A stretch of 64,000 bases of DNA. It comes from Ascidiimonas sp046199005. Its GTDB lineage: Bacteria; Bacteroidota; Bacteroidia; Flavobacteriales; Flavobacteriaceae. Position 1 is the stretch's first letter; every line of letters begins with the position of its first letter. A program made the translations under genes and the position numbers. Under the pieces are notes generated by a model. It ran no database searches, was not told the DNA's origin, and worked only from the letters and a program-made list of their open reading frames with translations. The stretch is from NCBI GenBank assembly GCA_046199005.1, contig CP176050.1:4340001-4404000 (forward strand), in the 5' to 3' direction. This document shows, piece by piece, positions 1-7,945 of this stretch.

Positions 1-210
1 TACGATCTACAGAATTTCAGTCAAACCATTCCGGATGCCATTTCTCCTCTAAGTTTAGGGGCAACAAAAATAGTAGTTGTACCTACCAAAAGTACTAAAA
101 AGCCTCTTTTTGAAAATAAGTTGTGGTTATGGTTATTAATGGCTTTGGTAATGGCGGTCTTAGGATGGTTTACTTATAAAATGATCGCCAAAACAGAAAA
201 AGAAAAATAA
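1..210 (+). CDS. C-terminal end of a membrane-anchored protein (partial)
   Basis: An open frame runs from the left edge to a TAA at 208-210. The visible 69 residues are a polar stretch, then a single strongly hydrophobic segment of about 18 residues (rich in L, W, A, V; roughly residues 43-60) and a short lysine/glutamate-rich tail (KTEKEK). This is what the C-terminal membrane anchor of a protein with a large preceding domain looks like. No family motif is visible in this fragment, so no function is assigned. The start lies outside the window. Confidence 0.7.
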   Translation, partial: YDLQNFSQTIPDAISPLSLGATKIVVVPTKSTKKPLFENKLWLWLLMALVMAVLGWFTYKMIAKTEKEK

Positions 211-234
211 TAGCAGAGAATCGGTTACTTACTC

Positions 235-669
235 CTATTTTCTTTTTTCGAAGGGAATCACAATTCCCTTTTCCAGATAATCCTTCAAACCTTTAAGTAG
301 TATCGCCCAACAGTAGGAAGAATGGCGGTAATGATGATTGCAGTTTGTCCAGCCTTTATGCCAAAATTTCAATCGTGTACCCTTATTGATCTCTTCCAGG
401 TCAAAACCAAAAGAGGTAGGATCCCAATCTGCGTCTGATTGTGTCATCTTAATATGAAAAGCATTAGAGGGTTCATATTTGATCACCTTTCCATACCAAT
501 TGTATTCGGGACCAAAATAAAAGTTATAAATACTGTTTAGCGTTGGTTCTCCTTTGCATTTTAGAGGCCACCAATTCTCCAATTCCTTTGGGTCGGATAC
601 TACTTTAAATACGCTTTTAATTGGTTTCTCTATGTAAAGGTCGTGGTAAATAGTGTAATTGGCTGCCAT
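235..669 (-). CDS. SRPBCC (START-like) family protein, AHSA1-like
   Basis: A 144-residue protein with the layout of the SRPBCC/AHSA1 fold. It opens with a beta strand and the motif IEKPIKSVFKVVSDPKELENWW, where the tryptophan pair after the first helix is characteristic. It continues with beta strands carrying aromatic residues (FYFGPEYNWYGKV) and ends with a long C-terminal helix (WAILLKGLKDYLEKG). The length matches single-domain family members. These proteins form a hydrophobic cavity for lipids or other ligands; the ligand cannot be read from sequence. It converges on the partial gene at 1-210 with 24 bases between them and diverges from the regulator at 802. The gene is probably monocistronic and unrelated to the PKS cluster. 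Confidence 0.75.
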   Translation of the reverse strand: MAANYTIYHDLYIEKPIKSVFKVVSDPKELENWWPLKCKGEPTLNSIYNFYFGPEYNWYGKVIKYEPSNAFHIKMTQSDADWDPTSFGFDLEEINKGTRLKFWHKGWTNCNHHYRHSSYCWAILLKGLKDYLEKGIVIPFEKRK

Positions 670-801
670 CGTAATACATTTTTGTTTTTGTTATGCTCTT
701 GGAATACAATACTTTAAAAATACGCAGATTATTTAATAGTTATTGAATCTATTTAACACCTCATTATGACAAGCAGGTAAGATATTTTTTAATTTTAAAC
801 C

Positions 802-1941
802 ATGAAAATTCGCTTAGACCTTATCACTGTTCTTATGCTTTTGGGTATGCTACAGGCTGTTTATCAAATTTTGATTTTACGTGTAAATGGTTGGAAGTAC
901 AGGGCAAACAGATGGTTAGTATTTATTCTCTTTCTTTCTATATTTATCCTCTTTGGGTATTTTAGCTATCTGTCTGATCTTTTTTATTCATTTCCCTATC
1001 TGGTAGGAATTTCCGGATTTTTAATTTTAGGGTTAGGTCCCGGGATTTTTTTTTATGCTCGGGCGCTAACTACTACAAAGAGATTTCGAGCAGTTTACTT
1101 GCTTCACTTTTTACCTTTACTCCTTATTTTGATGCTAAACTACTCATGGTTTAGCATGCCCCGAAATTCTAAGATACCCCTTATTGAATATTATTATTCG
1201 GAAAAAATGACATTCAGTTGGTATACCCTCATATATTTAACTGTTATTCTGGTACATTTGGGATGCTATCTTTTTGTATCATTTAAGCATACTTCTCAAA
1301 TAAATAATAGACTAAAAGAACAAGAATCCAATGCATCGCTCATCAAAATAGAATGGCTTAAAAAAATACTTTTAGCATTCTTTTGTTATCTCGTTACGTT
1401 TCTATTCGTGTACATTGCGTGGTCCTTTCAGTCTATCTACACAACTCAAATTGAGGCTTATTTGCAACTGGTATTAAGTCTTTTTATTATTACTCTTGGT
1501 TATTACATGTTAAAAAGTCCCGGATTATTTGAACTATTGCATGACGTAACAAATTTAGATACCACCAGCAAATACAAAAACTCCAATCTCTCTGAGAATG
1601 AAGCGAAAGAAATCGCTTCTTTCCTTCATGATAATATGATAAAAAAACAATATTATTTAAATGCTAAACTAAGTTTATCTGAATTGGCCAAATATCTTGA
1701 CATGTCACCTCACTTACTTTCTCAAGTGATCAATCAGGAATTTGACATGAACTTTTTTGATTTTGTGAATCAGTATCGAGTTGAAGAAGTAAAAAAGAAG
1801 TTACTAGACTCAAAATATAAACACCTTTCCATTTTAGGTATTGCGCTGGAATGTGGCTTCAATAGCAAAGGTGCTTTTAACAGGGTTTTTAAAAAGTTTG
1901 TAGGCATGTCTCCTTCTGCATTTGTTAAAAAGAACACCTGA
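802..1941 (+). CDS. Membrane-bound AraC-type transcriptional regulator
   Basis: A 379-residue protein. The first ~250 residues form about seven hydrophobic segments (for example LITVLMLLGMLQAVYQILIL near residue 7 and VGISGFLILGLGPGIFFYARAL near 68), with short loops between them. Residues ~270-379 are a classical AraC/XylS DNA-binding domain with two helix-turn-helix units (LSLSELAKYLDMSPHLLSQVIN and LGIALECGFNSKGAFNRVFKKFVGMSPSAF, the latter containing the family signature). This 7TM plus AraC architecture is common in Bacteroidota; such proteins are thought to couple a membrane signal to transcription. The downstream neighbour on the same strand, 81 bases away, is the RiPP-like precursor, so regulation of that gene is possible but unproven. 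Confidence 0.85.
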   Translation: MKIRLDLITVLMLLGMLQAVYQILILRVNGWKYRANRWLVFILFLSIFILFGYFSYLSDLFYSFPYLVGISGFLILGLGPGIFFYARALTTTKRFRAVYLLHFLPLLLILMLNYSWFSMPRNSKIPLIEYYYSEKMTFSWYTLIYLTVILVHLGCYLFVSFKHTSQINNRLKEQESNASLIKIEWLKKILLAFFCYLVTFLFVYIAWSFQSIYTTQIEAYLQLVLSLFIITLGYYMLKSPGLFELLHDVTNLDTTSKYKNSNLSENEAKEIASFLHDNMIKKQYYLNAKLSLSELAKYLDMSPHLLSQVINQEFDMNFFDFVNQYRVEEVKKKLLDSKYKHLSILGIALECGFNSKGAFNRVFKKFVGMSPSAFVKKNT

Positions 1942-2022
1942 ATTGGTCACACTTTATAAAGTAAGTCGATTCCTCATTTATTTCACTTCAATTTTAGGGC
2001 TTAATCTTTAACTCTTTTAATT

Positions 2023-2247
2023 ATGAAAAAACAAAAAAAAGTATCGCTCTCATTAAACAAAAACACTATTTCTAATTTAAGGGTCTTTTCGATAAAAGGA
2101 GGTGAAACCAATACCCCTGGATGCGGAATCGAAGTCACTGGCGTATCAGATTGTCAACAGTGTTTGGAAGACCCTACACAAGGATGCAATCCGGGTACAG
2201 GTGGATTTACCCGGGCTGTTTGCCCAAGCATTATACAATTGTGCTAA
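2023..2247 (+). CDS. Lanthipeptide-like (GG-leader) RiPP precursor peptide
   Basis: A 74-residue peptide that begins with a lysine-rich leader (MKKQKKVSLSLNK) followed by TISNLRVFSIKGG, the leader pattern of Bacteroidota natural-product precursors, often annotated as class I lanthipeptide or GG-leader peptide. Cleavage after the GG at residues ~27-28 would free a core of about 46 residues with six cysteines and several Ser/Thr (TPGC, DCQQC, QGC, AVC, QLC). It is followed by a strong terminator at 2283-2318. No LanB/LanC, radical SAM enzyme, peptidase-transporter or other tailoring enzyme is in the window, so it is an orphan here. A real gene is likely because the leader is well conserved; the modification type is inference. 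Confidence 0.75.
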   Translation: MKKQKKVSLSLNKNTISNLRVFSIKGGETNTPGCGIEVTGVSDCQQCLEDPTQGCNPGTGGFTRAVCPSIIQLC

Positions 2248-2282
2248 TGATTCATTAAAATCGAGAACACTTTTTTTACTGG

Positions 2283-2318
2283 AAAAATCGGCATGATCAA
2301 TCTTTCATGCTGATTTTT
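2283..2318 (+). terminator. Rho-independent terminator after the RiPP precursor
   Basis: A 14-bp stem with one G-U pair (2283-2296 with 2305-2318), an 8-base loop, and a run of T closing the right arm. It lies 35 bases after the stop of the precursor gene, so that gene is probably transcribed separately from the secreted protein that follows. Confidence 0.8.
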
Positions 2319-2432
2319 CTATTTTAAAAAATCATTTGAATATCGACATAAAAACGTGTTTATTTTGTAGCTTTTTTCTTATTTATGTCAATTTTGTTTA
2401 ACTTTAATAGTTCACCAAAAATAGTACTTCAA

Positions 2433-3776
2433 ATGAAAAAAAAAATTCCAATCCTTTTTTTCCTGACGATTTGTTCAGGTATTCTTGCACAAGAACCTAT
2501 CCCTGAGATTACAGGGTCTCCTGAGGTAACCGCTCCTAAATTATTGGACTGGCCTACAGATTTTGACCGATTGAATCCCGACTTAACCGAGCCCACCAGC
2601 AACCGAATTTATGATTTGCATATGCAAGTCGCTGATTGTGATGGGATGGATCTGATCATATCTACTTCAGGAAATTATCATATGGCATTAACAGACTATT
2701 GGTATGAAGTTTTCTTACCAAAATATCCTGAAGTCAAGAACTGGTACTTTAGTACAAGTCCACCGATTTCTGTGGAACAAACTGCTAACAAAGAATTGAG
2801 TTTTAGTAATGTGGGGCTAAAATGTGCTCCACATCTTGCAGTAGGTCCTGCCGGAATTATGAGAAGGTTAGAAAGTGCTGGTTTTACCGAAGGAGAACCC
2901 ATTCCGTTATTTACAAATCGTGGAAATGTGTTATTGGTTAAGAGAGGTAATCCCAAGAATATTCGAAATATTTGGGATCTTGCCAAGCCGAAAATGAGGG
3001 TTGCTACTTCAAATCCTTTTACAGAACCCGGAAGCTTTGGTAATTACGCGTCTTCAATTTATAATATTGCATTGAATGATAGAGGTGAAGCAAAAGCAAC
3101 TAAACTTTTTAATACGATTTTCGGAAACAATCGCGCTAATAAATGGGTTACAGGAGAACGTATTCATCATCGAGAAGTACCTCATCTTATTTTTACCAAT
3201 CAGGCAGATGCAGGACCCATTTTTTATCATCTGGCGAGGTATATGACGGCTACATTTCCAGATGAGTTTGACATTGTTCCGCTGGGCGGTACCGTAGAAT
3301 CGCCAGATCCTTTGCCTGGTAATCGGATTGGTAGATTATTTATTGTGAGAATTAAAGGTAACCTTACTGCCAATCAGATAACGAATAGAGAGGCATTTAT
3401 AAAAGAAATTATTGACGGATCGTTCGATCCTTTTCTATTAGAAGACTTTATTGATCCGTTAGAACGATGCGAAGGAGATTGCAAGATCGAACCAACTAAC
3501 GACAAAACACAAATTTCTGATCAAATCAATCAGCACGTAGTGATGTATCCAAATCCAACTACAGGAACGTTAAGACTGAATTGGAGCGAAGAACTTAAAG
3601 GAAAAGTTAGCACGGTCGAATTGCTATCTCTGTCAGGAGAATCACTTCAGACACATCCGGCAGAAAAATTATCGGAGATCTCATTCGATATGAGTTCTTT
3701 GGAGAAAGGCTTATATATAGTTCGATATACTTTTTCAGATCAAAGCAAAATAATTCGAAAAATTATTAAGCAATAG
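2433..3776 (+). CDS. Secreted solute-binding-like protein with T9SS sorting domain
   Basis: The start at 2433 is preferred over the in-frame ATG at 2385 because it places a clean signal peptide (MKKKIPILFFLTICSGILAQ) at the N-terminus; the longer form would bury it. The protein is then 447 residues. The middle (roughly residues 50-340) reads like a periplasmic-binding-protein fold of the extracellular solute-binding class: a D(C)DGMDLIISTSG segment, LLVKRGNPKNIRNIWDLAKPKMRVATSNP (a hinge-like motif as in molybdate or thiamine binders) and QADAGPIFYHLAR. The last ~80 residues are a type A T9SS domain (MYPNPTTGTLRLNW ... GLYIVRYTF, basic end KIIRKIIKQ). T9SS cargo is exported through the outer membrane and released or anchored at the surface. 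The ligand is unknown. Confidence 0.75.
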   Translation: MKKKIPILFFLTICSGILAQEPIPEITGSPEVTAPKLLDWPTDFDRLNPDLTEPTSNRIYDLHMQVADCDGMDLIISTSGNYHMALTDYWYEVFLPKYPEVKNWYFSTSPPISVEQTANKELSFSNVGLKCAPHLAVGPAGIMRRLESAGFTEGEPIPLFTNRGNVLLVKRGNPKNIRNIWDLAKPKMRVATSNPFTEPGSFGNYASSIYNIALNDRGEAKATKLFNTIFGNNRANKWVTGERIHHREVPHLIFTNQADAGPIFYHLARYMTATFPDEFDIVPLGGTVESPDPLPGNRIGRLFIVRIKGNLTANQITNREAFIKEIIDGSFDPFLLEDFIDPLERCEGDCKIEPTNDKTQISDQINQHVVMYPNPTTGTLRLNWSEELKGKVSTVELLSLSGESLQTHPAEKLSEISFDMSSLEKGLYIVRYTFSDQSKIIRKIIKQ

Positions 3777-3795
3777 TTTTACTTTGAAAAGTACA

Positions 3796-3830
3796 AAAGC
3801 CGTTTCCCTCTGGAAACGGCTTTACTTTTT
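3796..3830. terminator. Bidirectional terminator between convergent genes
   Basis: A perfect 12-bp stem (3796-3807 with 3812-3823), a CTCT loop, A-rich on one side and T-rich on the other. It sits 20 bases after the stop at 3776 and 48 bases after the stop of the opposing gene at 3878, so it can end both transcripts. Confidence 0.85.
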
Positions 3831-3877
3831 CTATAAATTTTTCTTTTCGTTCCTGCTTGTTCGAATGGAAACCTTTT

Positions 3878-4987
3878 TTAATTTTTAATAAGTTTCTTTG
3901 TTACATTCTGTCCATCAGATAAATGCAAATGTACCAAGTAAACACCGGAGGGTAAGTTTGTCATATCTACAGATGTTCTTCTTGTACCTGCTTTTCCGAG
4001 ATTTTCGGTTTTAACAATCGAGCCCTGAGCATTAAACACATGAATATTGTCTACCATTTGAGCATCAATATCACCAGAAAGTGTTACAGTGACCAATCCG
4101 TTTGTAGGGTTCGGATAAAAAACCATGGCTTTCTCCAGAATGTCAAGTTCGTCATCTGGAAGTTCTTCCGTGATATCATCGCCTACTACTTCCTCAATCG
4201 AAGAATTTGCTACCCCACAAGTAGAATCTGGACATAGAAAACGCTCGGTTTGATTTCCAGCACTGTCATAAGAGAAAAGAACTGTATCGGGTGTATTTAT
4301 ACCCAAGAGCTGCGTTATCGAAGGTTCAGAACCGTTTACGGGCTCCATACGTGGCCCCCAAAAATACTGGCGATCTGAAGTATTCGTGTCATAATAAAGA
4401 TAAGACCGATGCCTTACGGAGGTAGCAGTATTTTTAAATTTATAATCGGTGATGGTTTTTACGATCTGCCCGGTAACACCGTCGTAAATTCTACCGAGAT
4501 TTACATCAGAAGAATAACTACTTCTATGCACAAAGCCAACAATTAGATACCAGCGATTTAATTGCGGAAGATCTCCGTACCAAAAATAAGGGTTGTTATT
4601 CACAGTTCCGTCTAATCGTAAAATGTTATTAGTACTGTTACAACCTAAGTATGTGGTTCCGCTATTAGAATTCGTTTTCTTTATCCAAACTGTAAATCTA
4701 TAGGTCGTATTATGATTGATCGTGTGGTAGCTTGTATTCCAACCACCATCCGCATCACTGGTAGATCCTGGAGATGCTTTCCAGAGTATTACGTTTTGTC
4801 CGGCGTGATTGCTTCCGTATTCACGGCTGTTTTCTGCGGTAGCTCCATTTTGTGAAAATCCAGAAACACTTCCAGAACCTACCGTCCATGTATTGGTATT
4901 AAGTAGATTTTGAGCATTGATATTCCCAAAGCTACAAATGAAAAAAAAAGCCATCAGAATGGCGAGATATTGGTTTGCGGTTTTCAT
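3878..4987 (-). CDS. Secreted T9SS cargo protein, no catalytic domain recognised
   Basis: A 369-residue protein with a signal peptide (MKTANQYLAILMAFFFICSFGNINAQ), a beta-rich aromatic body (residues ~30-240, many Tyr/Trp/Asn/Ser, e.g. TYRFTVWIKKTNSNSGTTYLG), which resembles a concanavalin-like or carbohydrate-binding jelly roll, and a C-terminal type A sorting domain (residues ~285-369: FYPNPTNGLVTVTLSGD ... LPSGVYLVHLHLSDGQ, tail KKLIKN). An acidic linker (EEVVGDDITEELPDDELD) joins them. Glycan or surface binding is a reasonable guess from the body's composition but is not shown by any motif. Confidence 0.75.
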   Translation of the reverse strand: MKTANQYLAILMAFFFICSFGNINAQNLLNTNTWTVGSGSVSGFSQNGATAENSREYGSNHAGQNVILWKASPGSTSDADGGWNTSYHTINHNTTYRFTVWIKKTNSNSGTTYLGCNSTNNILRLDGTVNNNPYFWYGDLPQLNRWYLIVGFVHRSSYSSDVNLGRIYDGVTGQIVKTITDYKFKNTATSVRHRSYLYYDTNTSDRQYFWGPRMEPVNGSEPSITQLLGINTPDTVLFSYDSAGNQTERFLCPDSTCGVANSSIEEVVGDDITEELPDDELDILEKAMVFYPNPTNGLVTVTLSGDIDAQMVDNIHVFNAQGSIVKTENLGKAGTRRTSVDMTNLPSGVYLVHLHLSDGQNVTKKLIKN

Positions 4988-5300
4988 GGTTATCTGGTTT
5001 ATTGGTGTGCATTCTTCTTATAAAGTAAAGAATTTTTATATCATAAAGGAAGTTTTAATACCTGAAATTCATGAATATCGTGCAGATTCTGGATTTTTGT
5101 TTATCTTTTTTCGATTTAAATTATACACAAAATCACTATATACAAATCGCGCCAGGCAAGATGACTTTATTTCTTTCAAATACATCGTATGTGCGAATCA
5201 ATAGTACATCAATTTCGTAGAATCTGTATAACCTATTTTTTTTAATTCGGTTTTATGTCAGTACCATTACCTAACGATAAACAAATTAAAATCAGTTAAA
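4988..5300. other. Divergent intergenic region, no gene seen
   Basis: These 313 bases separate two divergently transcribed genes (minus strand start at 4987, plus strand start at 5301) and must contain both promoters. The region is AT-rich. I find no exact TAnnTTTG box on either strand, no hairpin terminator and no convincing ORF. The plus-strand open frame at 4917-5204 crosses the signal peptide of the neighbouring gene antisense and has no protein-like composition. Confidence 0.6.
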
Positions 5301-6131
5301 ATGTATCTAAAAAAATTAATGTATTGTGCGGTAGCCACAATTTTCTTTATTTCCTGTGGGGAAAAAGATAACACGATTGAAACTAATGAAAATACGATGA
5401 GTGTTGTTTACAAAGGTCAAACCTACACTATATCGGTTGATAATGATGGTATCCCACTTGAGATACCTAAAGCATTAGAAGTACTTGACGAAATAGAAAC
5501 ATTAGCTACTGTGGTTACAGGCGATCAAACCTACTATTTCGATACCAGGAAAGAAGCAGACGATTATTTTGATGCACTTATTGGTTTTACAAAGCCTACC
5601 GGTGCCAAAGGTTCTACTACACAAAGAAGAACTTTTAGTACCAATGTTTTTAATGATAACGTTCATGTCTATGAACATGATTATTACGGGGGCAGAAAAT
5701 TGAGAATAACAAGTGGTCATCATCTTAGAAACTTATCTCTGGCAGGATTTAATGATATCATTAGCTCTGTTGCTATTAACGGTACTTACCAGAATATTTA
5801 TAATGGTGATAAGGTAACTTTTTATGAGCATAAGGACTTTGGCGGTAAGTCTATTTCCTTTTTATGCGAATTTAATAACAGTACCCGATGTCAATTAGTA
5901 CCTAGACCAACTGGATACTTTCCATATGATTTAGGACCCAGCAATATCGTATATAGAGGACACCTTAAATTTAGAGAAATTTCGTTTAAACTTTTCAACA
6001 AATGGGCAGATAAGGCTTCTTCTATTGATGTGAAGTTTGGTGGCGTATCTGTGACTCCTAGGTATCCCAGCTCCGGTGGCGGTGGCTACGGAGGTGGCGG
6101 TGGAGGTATAGAAGATGACCCCATTAAGTAA
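5301..6131 (+). CDS. Lipoprotein with beta/gamma-crystallin domain
   Basis: A 276-residue protein. The N-terminus is a lipoprotein signal with the lipobox FISC (Cys19). Residues ~120-245 contain two Greek-key signatures of the beta/gamma-crystallin family: VHVYEHDYYGGRKLRI and VTFYEHKDFGGKSISF, each with the aromatic-x-x-x-x-aromatic-x-G core, followed by strands with the N/D-x-S-S calcium-type loop (NDIISSVAI and ADKASSIDV). About 40 residues are inserted between the second key's first strand and its end. The C-terminus is a glycine-rich tail. Microbial crystallins often bind calcium; calcium binding here is inferred from the D/NxxSS motifs. It is probably attached to the outer membrane or cell surface. 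Confidence 0.8.
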   Translation: MYLKKLMYCAVATIFFISCGEKDNTIETNENTMSVVYKGQTYTISVDNDGIPLEIPKALEVLDEIETLATVVTGDQTYYFDTRKEADDYFDALIGFTKPTGAKGSTTQRRTFSTNVFNDNVHVYEHDYYGGRKLRITSGHHLRNLSLAGFNDIISSVAINGTYQNIYNGDKVTFYEHKDFGGKSISFLCEFNNSTRCQLVPRPTGYFPYDLGPSNIVYRGHLKFREISFKLFNKWADKASSIDVKFGGVSVTPRYPSSGGGGYGGGGGGIEDDPIK

Positions 6132-6144
6132 CCTATTACATTAA

Positions 6145-6175
6145 AAGGATCTCTAGTTTTAGAGATCCTTCTTTT
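6145..6175. terminator. Terminator between crystallin gene and desaturase gene
   Basis: A perfect 11-bp stem (6145-6155 with 6160-6170), a GTTT loop and a following CTTTTT. It lies 13 bases after the stop at 6131 and borders the stop of the opposing gene at 6175, so it probably serves both. Confidence 0.85.
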
Positions 6176-7059
6176 TACAAGGAAGATTTTTTATTCGTAA
6201 AAAAGCCATAACTGTTTTGATGTAAGAAATCTTTTGGAAAGTGTTCATCTCCCTCAAATCCCAGTACTATTCTTCCGCCATCCTCTGGAATATAATTGGT
6301 TCTGAAAATATAGTCCCATAAACTTAAACTAATACCAAAATTCACTCCGTATCTTCCTTTCGGTAAGGTATAGGCATGGTGGTACAGATGCATCACCGGG
6401 TTGTTAAAAATATGCTTCAACGGTCCCCAGGTGATTTTAAGGTTTGCATGATTAAAATGGCCAATGGTAATAGCTATAAAGTGAACTATGTAGGCCTGCT
6501 CGGGTTCAAACCCCCCCAACACCATTACGCCCAAAGTTTTAAGAGGTTTGTAGAGTATATTTTCCATCCAGTGGTAGCGTAAATGAGCCGCAAATCCCAT
6601 TTCTTTTACCGAATGATGTACTTTATGAAATTTCCATAAAAACGAATACTTATGAAGTAAAATGTGCGTAAACCATTGTACAAAATCCAGTAAAACAAAG
6701 AATATCACTAACTGAAGCCATACGGGCAACATAGAAAGGTTCAAAAGCGCCAGGCTACCGGAGTCCAGTCCTAAGTCGTTCAAAAAGAGTCCGGTGATCT
6801 TATAAAATCCGCTTATTGCAATCGCAAAAAGAAAGAAATTAAAATACATGTAGAAGCCATCTAACCAAAAGTCTTTACGAAAAATACGCTGATCTTTTCG
6901 CCAGGGAAACAGGATCTCGAGTCCCCAAACGACTCCTGAAATTAAGGTTAATCCCCAAAAGTAATTAGTATACCACGGTACATCGAATATAATCGATTTG
7001 TAGGTCCAATCTAGACTTCCTGAAAAGGCATTTGTAAAAGCTTCGAGATATTTTTCCAT
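6175..7059 (-). CDS. Sterol desaturase / fatty acid hydroxylase family protein
   Basis: A 294-residue integral membrane protein of the di-iron fatty acid hydroxylase superfamily. The histidine clusters are intact: H132xxxH136 (HILLH), H145xxHH149 (HKVHH), H201xxH204 (HFNH) and H224xxHH228 (HLYHH). Four to five hydrophobic segments surround them (about residues 33-52, 68-88, 110-128, 172-200). These enzymes use iron and O2 to hydroxylate or desaturate lipids in the membrane; the substrate is unknown. It has its own candidate promoter (7078-7104) and lies just downstream of the terminator that closes the PKS array, so it is most likely not part of that operon, although tailoring of the polyketide cannot be excluded. 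Confidence 0.85.
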   Translation of the reverse strand: MEKYLEAFTNAFSGSLDWTYKSIIFDVPWYTNYFWGLTLISGVVWGLEILFPWRKDQRIFRKDFWLDGFYMYFNFFLFAIAISGFYKITGLFLNDLGLDSGSLALLNLSMLPVWLQLVIFFVLLDFVQWFTHILLHKYSFLWKFHKVHHSVKEMGFAAHLRYHWMENILYKPLKTLGVMVLGGFEPEQAYIVHFIAITIGHFNHANLKITWGPLKHIFNNPVMHLYHHAYTLPKGRYGVNFGISLSLWDYIFRTNYIPEDGGRIVLGFEGDEHFPKDFLHQNSYGFFTNKKSSL

Positions 7060-7077
7060 GGTTTAGTTCTCAGATTT

Positions 7078-7104
7078 CAAAATTATAGAATCTTCCGAAA
7101 CAAA
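7078..7104 (-). promoter_or_regulatory. Candidate Bacteroidota-type promoter for the desaturase gene
   Basis: On the minus strand the sequence TAATTTTG (7085-7078) matches the TAnnTTTG -7 consensus, with TTTG at 7104-7101 as a possible -33 element. The spacing of 15 bases is shorter than usual (about 17-23). It would put the transcript start some 12 bases before the ATG at 7059. Confidence 0.4.
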
Positions 7105-7162
7105 TAAGTCGGTTTTTACATGGAAAGCTTACTGAGCTATTTATTACAAAAGGCTATAAAAC

Positions 7163-7190
7163 AAAAAGCGACTCTTTCGAGCCGCTTTTT
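7163..7190 (-). terminator. Terminator closing the PKS gene array
   Basis: A 12-bp stem with one mismatch (7163-7174 with 7179-7190), a TTTC loop and a run of five T on the minus strand. It lies 47 bases after the stop of the phosphopantetheinyl transferase at 7238, the last gene of the leftward-transcribed cluster. The stem is nearly symmetrical, so it may also block opposing transcription. Confidence 0.8.
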
Positions 7191-7237
7191 CATATTCCCT
7201 TGTTCAATACTATTTCCAATAATTAAAACTGTATCTA

Positions 7238-7882
7238 TCACCTTCTATCATAGTTTATTTCTGTGATCTCAAATTCAGAATCACGATCTGTAGCCAACGC
7301 CGACTTATATCCTTCAGCGATGTTGATTTCCTGAATTCTCCATAAATTTTTGTCGTATTGTACGGTGTTGTTGACGATTTCCAGTTGATCTAAAGGAATA
7401 AACATTCCTTTACCTTCGGCTTTGACCACACTTTCCATAAATGTCCAGTATTTATAAAATTCCAGTAGTTGGTCGGGTGAATTTTTAATTTTACGGTACT
7501 GCGAAGTAGACATGATATTAGTAAAGTTCTCTATCTCCACCATCTTCATTTTTTCAATATCTATCCCCAATCTTATCCCTTCTCCGATAGCACAAATTAC
7601 ATATTCTCCTGAATGGGAAAGGTTGATGTCGTAGCCTTCAACGGACAAACAGGGTCTTTTGTAAGCGTTATATTCTATATAATCCCAGACTTCACCTTTT
7701 AAGCCTGTAGTTTTAAAAGCTTCTTGGAAGAGGATCTTTCCTAGTAAGTGTGAATGTCGATCCTGCCAACGAAGAAATTTTGCATTCTTCTCCTGAAGTG
7801 CCACAGGTAGCATCGATTTATAATGATCATAAATCGTTTCATTTAGCGGTTCTTGGAAGGTTGTAAGAAAAATTTTTACCAT
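7238..7882 (-). CDS. 4'-phosphopantetheinyl transferase, Sfp type
   Basis: A 214-residue protein in the size range of Sfp-type enzymes. Both signature motifs are present: RLGIDIE with the metal-binding Asp108 and Glu110, and the WTFMESVVKAEGKG motif with Glu150 and Lys154. An upstream KRPCLS...NLSHSGEY segment matches the CoA-binding region with its SHS(G/D) element. The enzyme moves the phosphopantetheine arm of CoA onto the conserved serine of carrier proteins. With at least a dozen ACP domains encoded upstream in the same array, activation of that assembly line is its obvious job. It is the last gene before the terminator and may have an extra promoter of its own at 7908-7915. Confidence 0.9.
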   Translation of the reverse strand: MVKIFLTTFQEPLNETIYDHYKSMLPVALQEKNAKFLRWQDRHSHLLGKILFQEAFKTTGLKGEVWDYIEYNAYKRPCLSVEGYDINLSHSGEYVICAIGEGIRLGIDIEKMKMVEIENFTNIMSTSQYRKIKNSPDQLLEFYKYWTFMESVVKAEGKGMFIPLDQLEIVNNTVQYDKNLWRIQEINIAEGYKSALATDRDSEFEITEINYDRR

Positions 7883-7907
7883 TACCTGTACAAAATACTC
7901 CTTACCA

Positions 7908-7915
7908 CAAACATA
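7908..7915 (-). promoter_or_regulatory. Candidate -7 box before the phosphopantetheinyl transferase
   Basis: TATGTTTG on the minus strand (7915-7908) fits TAnnTTTG exactly and lies 26 bases before the ATG at 7882, inside the 63-base gap after the metalloenzyme gene. No clear -33 TTG is seen at the expected distance, so this is weak evidence for an internal promoter. Confidence 0.3.
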
Positions 7916-7945
7916 CTACACTTATTACTTTTTAGCTTACAGTTC

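Noticed and set aside
2102..2296. 64-codon frame overlapping the RiPP precursor
   Set aside because: It is out of frame with the well-conserved leader peptide and its end runs into the terminator stem at 2283-2318.
2385..2432. Upstream in-frame start for the T9SS solute-binding-like protein
   Set aside because: It would add 16 residues in front of a perfect signal peptide; the ATG at 2433 is more likely.
4917..5204. 95-codon plus-strand frame in the divergent intergenic region
   Set aside because: It starts antisense to the signal peptide of the gene ending at 4987 and shows no domain, signal or start context.
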